Of a stretch of DNA of 64,000 nucleotides, positions 61,634-64,000 are shown one piece after another. Numbering within the stretch: position 1 is the stretch's first letter; the number at the start of each line of letters is the position of its first letter. This DNA is from Cohnella baijiui (GTDB lineage Bacteria > Bacillota > Bacilli > Paenibacillales > Paenibacillaceae). The notes beneath the pieces were generated by a model. The model searched no databases and was not told where the DNA came from. It saw only the letters and a program-made list of their open reading frames with translations. The stretch lies in the NCBI RefSeq assembly GCF_020731285.1, contig NZ_JAJFOW010000001.1, positions 310,001 to 374,000 on the forward strand. Direction: 5' to 3'. A program made the translations under genes and the position numbers.

Positions 61634-62140
61634 TCAGCCCGGCACCCGGAGCCCCAGAATCGCCAGATCGCGCTCTACGCCGTCCAGTTCGGCCACCCGG
61701 GGCAAATAGCCCCAGCGCTCGAAGCCGAACTTCGTCAGCAAGGCGATGCTGGGCTCGTTGTGGCCGAAGACGAAGCCGACAAGATTGCGTAGGCCGAGCC
61801 GCGGACACGCCTCAATCGCTTGGCGCAGCAGGAGCTTCCCGATCCCTCTGCCGCGATGGCTCTCCGCGATATAGATGCTAATCTCCGCCGTCGCATCGTA
61901 CGCGGGCCTCCCGTAAAAGGACTGGAAGGAAAACCAGGCGACGATCTCCCCTTCCGACTTCAACACCCACAGCGGCCGCCGTACCGGCTCGTGCGCGTCG
62001 AACCAACCGATGCGGCTCTCCGCCGTGACGGGCGAGAGATCGGCGGTCACCTGTCTGCCCGCGATCGTGGCGTTGTAAATGTCGACGATGGCGGGCAGGT
62101 CGTCCCGGGTCGCGTCGACGATCTCGTAGGCAGTACTCAT
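61634..62140 (-). CDS. GNAT N-acetyltransferase, phosphinothricin acetyltransferase-like
   Basis: 168 residues: [23 protein letters not shown] at the start, [26 protein letters not shown] (acetyl-CoA motif A) and [31 protein letters not shown] at the end, the pattern of PAT/MnaT-like enzymes that acetylate methionine sulfoximine, phosphinothricin or related amino acids. The ATG overlaps the stop of the upstream monooxygenase gene (ATGA). Confidence 0.85.
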   Translation of the reverse strand: MSTAYEIVDATRDDLPAIVDIYNATIAGRQVTADLSPVTAESRIGWFDAHEPVRRPLWVLKSEGEIVAWFSFQSFYGRPAYDATAEISIYIAESHRGRGIGKLLLRQAIEACPRLGLRNLVGFVFGHNEPSIALLTKFGFERWGYLPRVAELDGVERDLAILGLRVPG

Positions 62141-62499
62141 GATCGCTTCTCTTCCTCCGAATGTTCCGTTTCGTTCGGCACGCCGATCGGCGGGATCGGT
62201 CCTTCGTCCAGCCGAATGTTGATGTAATGATCGACCTCGGGAAACGGATCGTAAAAATGGTGCAACAGCGCTTTCCACTCCTGATATTGCGGGGATCCGC
62301 GAAACCCGACCGTATGGTCCTTGAGCGTTTCCCATTGGACGAGCAAAATATATTGGTCCTTTTTCTCCACGCACTTGTTCAGCTCGTGGCGGATGTACCC
62401 GCGCATCGACGAGATGATTTTGGAGGCTTTGCGAAAGCTGCTCTCGAAATCGCTGGACATGCCGGGTTTGACGTTTAAAATGGCCACTTCGAGAATCAT
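62137..62499 (-). CDS. Antibiotic biosynthesis monooxygenase (ABM) domain protein
   Basis: 120 residues, a single ABM ferredoxin-like domain: [62 protein letters not shown]. The common name is misleading; such proteins are dimeric small-molecule or heme-related enzymes of mostly unknown role. GAAGGAG precedes the ATG. It is coupled by a 4-bp overlap to the GNAT gene. Confidence 0.82.
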   Translation of the reverse strand: MILEVAILNVKPGMSSDFESSFRKASKIISSMRGYIRHELNKCVEKKDQYILLVQWETLKDHTVGFRGSPQYQEWKALLHHFYDPFPEVDHYINIRLDEGPIPPIGVPNETEHSEEEKRS

Positions 62500-62568
62500 G
62501 GGAACACTCCTTCGTGAAAAATCGCGGTCGGGTAGCCGGGCATCGGTCCGCCCCGCCCGCCTGACGCG

Positions 62569-63330
62569 TCAGATGAAGCCCGTGCGGACGGCGGTCGCGT
62601 AGTCCGTCCGCCCGCGCCGCAGCGCGAGCTCGGCCGCCTCCTCCCAGTCGTAGGGCACGAGGCGGTGCTCGATCTGCGGATCGCCGCCCCCCTCGGCGGA
62701 GCCTTCGCTCACGATCGCGTATTCGGCGTAAGGCGTGCCGGAGGCCATCCGGTGAGGCAGCGGCTCGTCGTCTTCGTACGCGGGAAGACCGACGCTGCCC
62801 GCGTTCAGAACCAGCTTGCCGTCCGGAAGCTTGCGTGCTGCGAACACATGGCTGTGTCCGCAGATGACCAGGCGCGCATGAACGTGCGCCAGTTCCCGCC
62901 GCAGCCGCTCAAGCGGCTTGTACGACGCGCCGTTCGGGCCGACCTCCTCCAGCAGGTAAACATAGTTGGCATCCGGCGTCCCATGGCAGAACAGCCAATC
63001 CCCGTCCGTCCACACGGCCGGAAAGTCCGACATCCAGCGCGCAATCTCTCCGGTCAGCAAAGGCTTCACGTAGTTATAGGTTGGGCCCGCACCCTCGGGA
63101 CGAATCAGTACCTCGTCGCAGTTGCCCATCAGATGGACGAGGCGCGGCTCGTCCATGAGCAGCCGAGCCGTTCCGAGCGGATCGATTGGCCCGAACAGGC
63201 TGTCTCCGAGGCAAACGATGCGGCGGACGCCGCGTTCGCCGATGTCGCGCAGGACGGCCTCCAGCGCGGGCCGATTGCTGTGGATATCGGATATGACGGC
63301 GATCGCTTCACGCCCCTGCAAGTTCGCCAT
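62569..63330 (-). CDS. Metallophosphoesterase family protein
   Basis: 253 residues with the calcineurin-like pattern: [15 protein letters not shown] (Asp-x-His), [11 protein letters not shown] (Asp), MGNCDE (Asn; GNxD in place of GNHD), LFCHGTPDA (His) and [13 protein letters not shown]. It resembles the YfcE/Ap4A-type phosphodiesterases; substrate unknown. GAGGAGG precedes ATG 63330. The start overlaps the end of the upstream GNAT gene by 23 bp. Confidence 0.85.
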   Translation of the reverse strand: MANLQGREAIAVISDIHSNRPALEAVLRDIGERGVRRIVCLGDSLFGPIDPLGTARLLMDEPRLVHLMGNCDEVLIRPEGAGPTYNYVKPLLTGEIARWMSDFPAVWTDGDWLFCHGTPDANYVYLLEEVGPNGASYKPLERLRRELAHVHARLVICGHSHVFAARKLPDGKLVLNAGSVGLPAYEDDEPLPHRMASGTPYAEYAIVSEGSAEGGGDPQIEHRLVPYDWEEAAELALRRGRTDYATAVRTGFI

Positions 63331-63829
63331 GGCGTTTCCCCTCCTCTTGGACGTCCTGGTCGGAAAGCCGTTTGCGCATGACGTACCAGCCGTCCGTTCC
63401 GTCCGGGTAATTGTGTCGCCTCGCGATCGCATAGCCGAGCCGGAGGTAAAACGCGACGTTCTCCGGCAGCGAGGCGCGCACTTCGATTCGCGTTTCCGCG
63501 TACCCGCTCCGCCGGGCCAGCCGTTCGATCGCCGCCATGACGTCGCTGCCGATCCCTTGCGTGCGTACACGCCGGAGGATCGACACTCGCCCGATATACA
63601 GATACCGGCCGCGAAAAAAGTACTGAGCGGAGCCTACAGGTTCGTCTCCAAGCCACGCGAGCACCGCGCCGCCGCGGCCCGCGAGCTTGCGGCGGATATC
63701 CTCCACCTCTTCCCGCAGCGCGGTCGGAGGCGGATGCAGCCTGCCCTCGTACTCGCCGAACGCCTCTCTCATGATCCGATGGACGACCGGCAATTCTTCT
63801 TCCCCTGCCGTCCGGATTTCGCACCGCAT
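63308..63829 (-). CDS. GNAT family N-acetyltransferase
   Basis: 173 residues: VRTQGIGSDVMAAIERLARRSGY is the acetyl-CoA loop (motif A, QxxGxG) and LPENVAFYLRLGYAIARRHNY the end of the fold. Substrate unknown. GGGAGG precedes the ATG. It is coupled to the phosphoesterase gene by a 23-bp overlap. Confidence 0.82.
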   Translation of the reverse strand: MRCEIRTAGEEELPVVHRIMREAFGEYEGRLHPPPTALREEVEDIRRKLAGRGGAVLAWLGDEPVGSAQYFFRGRYLYIGRVSILRRVRTQGIGSDVMAAIERLARRSGYAETRIEVRASLPENVAFYLRLGYAIARRHNYPDGTDGWYVMRKRLSDQDVQEEGKRHGELAGA

Positions 63830-63928
63830 GCCGTCCCCCCTCCCTCCCTTGGCTCGTCTACTCTTATCGTATGCCGGGTCCGGGCGAACTTGCTTGCCGG
63901 GCTGCGAGAGTCTATTCGGCAGCGCCGC

Positions 63929-64000
63929 TCACAACGCCAAAAAATAAGAGATGAACGTCTCGTCCCGCTCAAAACCGAGTTCCTCGTACAGCCGCTGCGC
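63929..64000 (-). CDS. C-terminal end of a further GNAT acetyltransferase (cut by the window edge)
   Basis: The last 23 codons before TGA 63929-63931 read AQRLYEELGFERDETFISYF and LAL, the usual ending (xxLYExLGF) of GNAT acetyltransferases. The rest lies outside the window. Confidence 0.7.
   Translation of the reverse strand, partial: AQRLYEELGFERDETFISYFLAL

Overview
The window looks like a chromosomal segment of a high-GC, spore-forming Gram-positive of the Paenibacillaceae (Cohnella- or Paenibacillus-like). This is inferred from gene content rather than from any marker gene: an alpha/beta-type small acid-soluble spore protein with a sigma-G-like promoter, LTA-synthase-type sulfatase, MprF, YqkE- and YteA-like proteins, Mn-dependent pyrophosphatase, a preQ1-I riboswitch and strong AGGAGG ribosome binding sites. 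Most genes lie on the minus strand. No rRNA, tRNA, CRISPR array, insertion sequence or prophage was seen.

Layout. 1-2750: gluconate module (gntR, gntP and the N-terminal part of a gluconokinase) with two copies of one operator. 2785-6000: radical SAM/SPASM protein, VTT membrane protein, phosphoesterase, YqkE, YdjM-like protein. 6005-11253: translationally coupled four-gene operon (type III polyketide synthase, methyltransferase, FAD oxidoreductase, MMPL exporter). 11367-11775: 47-bp tandem repeat. 11854-18036: LTA-synthase-like sulfatase, M42 peptidase, acetyltransferase, luciferase-like monooxygenase, ppaC. 18163-21089: gnd and zwf, overlapping by 4 bp. 21203-22572: two facing-away remnants of a nitrate assimilation locus. 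22561-23075: second repeat region with the same 20-bp core. 23157-28272: secreted glycoside hydrolase-like protein, DksA/YteA-like protein, DJ-1 family protein, two sugar-type oxidoreductases. 28335-30090: AT-richer island with a gutted tetR, an intact Lactobacillales-type GAPDH and an MFS fragment. 30232-33265: aspA and pyk.

33389-44378: AraC regulator, NiCoT transporter, AlkA, a preQ1-regulated queF/queuosine-precursor transporter pair, a parS-like site, a DNA ligase-like protein lacking the catalytic lysine, a spore SASP, CopZ with a CsoR-type operator, a MerR-thioredoxin pair with a textbook 20-bp-spacer promoter, an Lrp regulator divergent from an old-yellow-enzyme homologue, and a dGTPase-like protein. 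44581-50957: a 1243-residue DUF2062-GH18-deacetylase-glycosyltransferase fusion followed 14 bp later by MprF, probably a cell-envelope operon. 51053-54812: lutABC lactate oxidation genes plus a FadR-type regulator. 54976-61122: rhamnose catabolism (DeoR regulator, rhaB, rhaA, an Anabaena-sensory-rhodopsin-transducer-like protein, rhaEW). 61634-64000: acetyltransferases, a small monooxygenase and a phosphoesterase, the last gene cut by the window edge.

How the genes work together: much of the window feeds central carbon flow. Gluconate enters at 6-phosphogluconate, which Zwf/Gnd also make and use; rhamnose catabolism yields DHAP and lactate, and lactate is oxidised to pyruvate by LutABC. GAPDH and pyruvate kinase serve glycolysis. 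The less ordinary parts are the type III PKS/MMPL operon, the shared-core repeat arrays, the two deletion scars, the inactive-looking ligase and the giant envelope fusion protein.
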